From: Gaiellales bacterium
GTDB lineage: Bacteria; Actinomycetota; Thermoleophilia; Gaiellales; F1-60-MAGs149
Length of the DNA: 6,849 nucleotides
Direction of reading: 5' to 3'
Assembly (NCBI GenBank): GCA_030831375.1
Contig: JAURLF010000187.1
Span: 1-6,849, forward strand
The position numbers were made by a program, and so were the translations under genes. Below the pieces are notes generated by a model that saw nothing but the letters and a program-made list of their open reading frames with translations, made no database searches and had not been told where the DNA came from. Positions 5,686 through 6,849 of the stretch are shown here, one piece after another. How positions within the stretch are numbered: the first letter of the stretch is position 1; each line of letters starts with the position of its first letter.

Positions 5686-6300
5686 GTGGTCGCGATCGCC
5701 CTCGACACCGCCACGGGTCTCGCCTCGGTGGGCGTCCTCCGGGGCGGCGTCTGGCATGTCCGCGTACGCCGGGAACCGCTGGCCGCCCAGACGGCGCTCG
5801 CGCTCGTCGACGAGGCGCTGGCCGAGGCGGGCGCCGTTCCCGCCGATGTCCGGCGGATCGCCGTCGGCTGCGGCCCGGGCTCGTTCACGGCGCTCAGGAT
5901 CGGCCTCGCCACCGCGCGCGGCCTCGCCGCCGCCGTCGGAGCCGACCTGCTGGGTGCCTCGACGCTGGGGGCGCTGCGCGAGGGCGCGGGCGACGGGGCG
6001 GTCGCCGTCGTCGACGCCCGCCGCGGCGAGGTCTTCGCGGAGGGCCCGGGGCTCGCGGCGCAGGCGCTCGCGCCGGCGGAGCTGGCGGCCCGGCTCGCGC
6101 CGGGCACCATCGCGGTCGGTGACGGCGCGCTCGCGTGGCGCGAGCCGCTCGAGGCCTTCGGCGTCGTGGTGCCGCCCGCCGATGATCCGCGCCACGCACC
6201 AGGGCCCGCCGCGCTCCTCGCCGGCGCCGAGCGGGCGCCGGTCGCCGCCACGCCCGTGTACCTGCGGGCGCCCGACGCCGTGCCGGCGGTGTCGCGATGA
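5686..6300 (+). CDS. tsaB: TsaB, tRNA t6A synthesis subunit
   Basis: TsaB is a catalytically inactive ASKHA-fold paralogue of TsaD; it dimerises with TsaD and is needed for t6A37 formation in bacteria. The 204-residue product shows ALDTATG (5-11), the diagnostic VGCGPGSFTALRIG (60-73; the usual glycine after FT is Ala69) and VVDARRGEVF (108-117). The second domain is short compared with E. coli TsaB (231 residues), mainly after about residue 118. The His/Ser-rich stretch often found around residue 35 is here an Ala/Leu helix (AAQTALALV). The GTG start at 5686 has no Shine-Dalgarno but sits 6 nt after TAGGAT, suggesting a leaderless transcript in addition to read-through from tsaE. Its stop overlaps rimI by ATGA. 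Identification is firm from motif and neighbours. Confidence 0.95.
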   Translation: MVAIALDTATGLASVGVLRGGVWHVRVRREPLAAQTALALVDEALAEAGAVPADVRRIAVGCGPGSFTALRIGLATARGLAAAVGADLLGASTLGALREGAGDGAVAVVDARRGEVFAEGPGLAAQALAPAELAARLAPGTIAVGDGALAWREPLEAFGVVVPPADDPRHAPGPAALLAGAERAPVAATPVYLRAPDAVPAVSR

Positions 6301-6788
6301 GCGCGGAGCCGACCACCGCCGCGCAGATCCAGCTGCGCCGGCTCGGACTCGGCGACCTGCCCGCCGTGGAGGCGCTCGAGCGGCGCGCCTACCGGACGCC
6401 GTGGTCCCGGCTGATGTTCCAGGGCGAGATCTCGCGGCCCGGGAGCCGTTGCTACGGCGCCTTCGACGGCAAGACGCTCGCGGGCTACCTGATCGTGTCG
6501 CGCTACACCGACGCCTGGCACATCATGAACGTCGCCGTCGACGAGCCGTACCGCCGCCGCGGCATCGCGCGGCGGCTGCTGGAGACGCTCCTGCGCGAGA
6601 CCGCCGGCGACGGCACGCGTGGTCACACCCTCGAGGTGCGGGTCTCCAACCACGGCGCGATCCGCCTCTACGAGGAGCTCGGCTTCCGTCCGTCGGGGAT
6701 GCGGCGCGGCTACTACACCGACGACCGCGAGGACGCCCTCGTGATGTGGCGCGGCGAGGGCCCGGGCGACGAGCCGCTCGTCCGGTGA
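6297..6788 (+). CDS. rimI: RimI, ribosomal protein S18/general protein N-terminal acetyltransferase
   Basis: RimI is a GNAT-family enzyme that acetylates the N-terminus of ribosomal protein S18 and, in some bacteria, other proteins. The 163-residue product has the RimI-type RTPWS (33-37), the core strand WHIMNVAV (74-81), the acetyl-CoA pyrophosphate loop YRRRGIARRLL (85-95), and LEVRVSNHGAIRLYEELGF (112-130). E113 and Y125 match the spacing of the proposed catalytic Glu and Tyr of Salmonella RimI (E103, Y115). It ends with the family-typical YYTDDREDALVMWR plus a short tail. The ATG at 6297 overlaps the tsaB stop (ATGA) and its stop overlaps the tsaD start (GTGA), with no visible Shine-Dalgarno at either junction, so translation is probably coupled. 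The tsaB-rimI-tsaD order is common in actinobacteria. Confidence 0.95.
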   Translation: MSAEPTTAAQIQLRRLGLGDLPAVEALERRAYRTPWSRLMFQGEISRPGSRCYGAFDGKTLAGYLIVSRYTDAWHIMNVAVDEPYRRRGIARRLLETLLRETAGDGTRGHTLEVRVSNHGAIRLYEELGFRPSGMRRGYYTDDREDALVMWRGEGPGDEPLVR

Positions 6789-6849
6789 TCCTCGCCCTCG
6801 AGACCTCGTGCGACGAGACGTGCGCCGCGGTGATGGCGCTCGACGGCCG
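6785..6849 (+). CDS. tsaD: TsaD, tRNA N6-adenosine threonylcarbamoyltransferase (5' fragment, cut by window end)
   Basis: TsaD is the catalytic ASKHA-fold subunit transferring threonylcarbamoyl from TC-AMP to A37 of tRNA. Only 21 full codons are in the window. They read ILALETSCDETCAAV, matching the highly conserved N-terminus ILxIETSCDET of TsaD (formerly Gcp/YgjD). The GTG start at 6785 overlaps the rimI TGA as GTGA and no Shine-Dalgarno is visible, so expression probably depends on coupling to rimI. Its place after tsaE, tsaB and rimI supports the call. The gene should continue for roughly 330 codons beyond the window. Confidence 0.93.
   Translation, partial: MILALETSCDETCAAVMALDG

Noticed and set aside
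5673..6653. A 326-residue minus-strand open frame antisense to tsaB and rimI
   Set aside because: The plus strand holds firm TsaB and RimI motifs, and the antisense translation is low-complexity Arg/Ala/Pro.

Overview
The window is very GC-rich (roughly 70% or more by eye) and almost fully coding, with genes on both strands, short or overlapping junctions and frequent GTG starts. It holds ordinary chromosomal housekeeping genes of an actinobacterium-like organism. Base composition, gene content and an apparent habit of leaderless promoters suggest a deep-branching actinobacterial lineage such as Thermoleophilia/Solirubrobacterales. That placement is inference and was not checked by any search. 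No mobile element, CRISPR array, rRNA or tRNA was recognised, and no gene-free stretch exceeds 300 bases.

Layout. (1) 1-693 (+) is the 3' end of uvrA (nucleotide excision repair). A small unrecognised CxxC-containing gene follows at 711-1085 (+). (2) Convergent to it, reading leftward, are a glyoxalase I-like gene (2417-2031) and an LLM-class flavin/F420-type oxidoreductase (2029-1091), one base apart. (3) Further right, also on the minus strand, is a three-gene pantothenate operon: a Rossmann/DUF2520 protein (4943-4191), panC (4194-3340) and panB (3343-2435), joined by two ATGA overlaps. No panE or panD is in the window, so the DUF2520 protein is a candidate ketopantoate reductase. (4) A 78-bp divergent intergenic region (4944-5021) separates this from a plus-strand cluster: an FmdB-type zinc ribbon (5022-5252), tsaE (5260-5676), tsaB (5686-6300), rimI (6297-6788) and the first codons of tsaD (6785 onward, cut by the window end). 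The tsaE/tsaB/tsaD products belong to the pathway making the t6A modification of ANN-decoding tRNAs. rimI encodes a protein N-acetyltransferase.

The most interesting signal is not a gene. Four starts (orf 711, the glyoxalase gene on the minus strand, the fmdB-like gene and tsaB) each carry a TANNNT hexamer ending exactly 6 nt before the start codon: TACGCT, TAGGCT, TACCGT and TAGGAT. A -10 element at that distance would place the transcription start at or next to the start codon, so these look like leaderless mRNAs. Genes inside tight operons (panC, panB, tsaE) instead have Shine-Dalgarno-like sequences or stop/start overlaps. The remaining content is well-known biology. I see no evidence of a wholly new multi-gene system.
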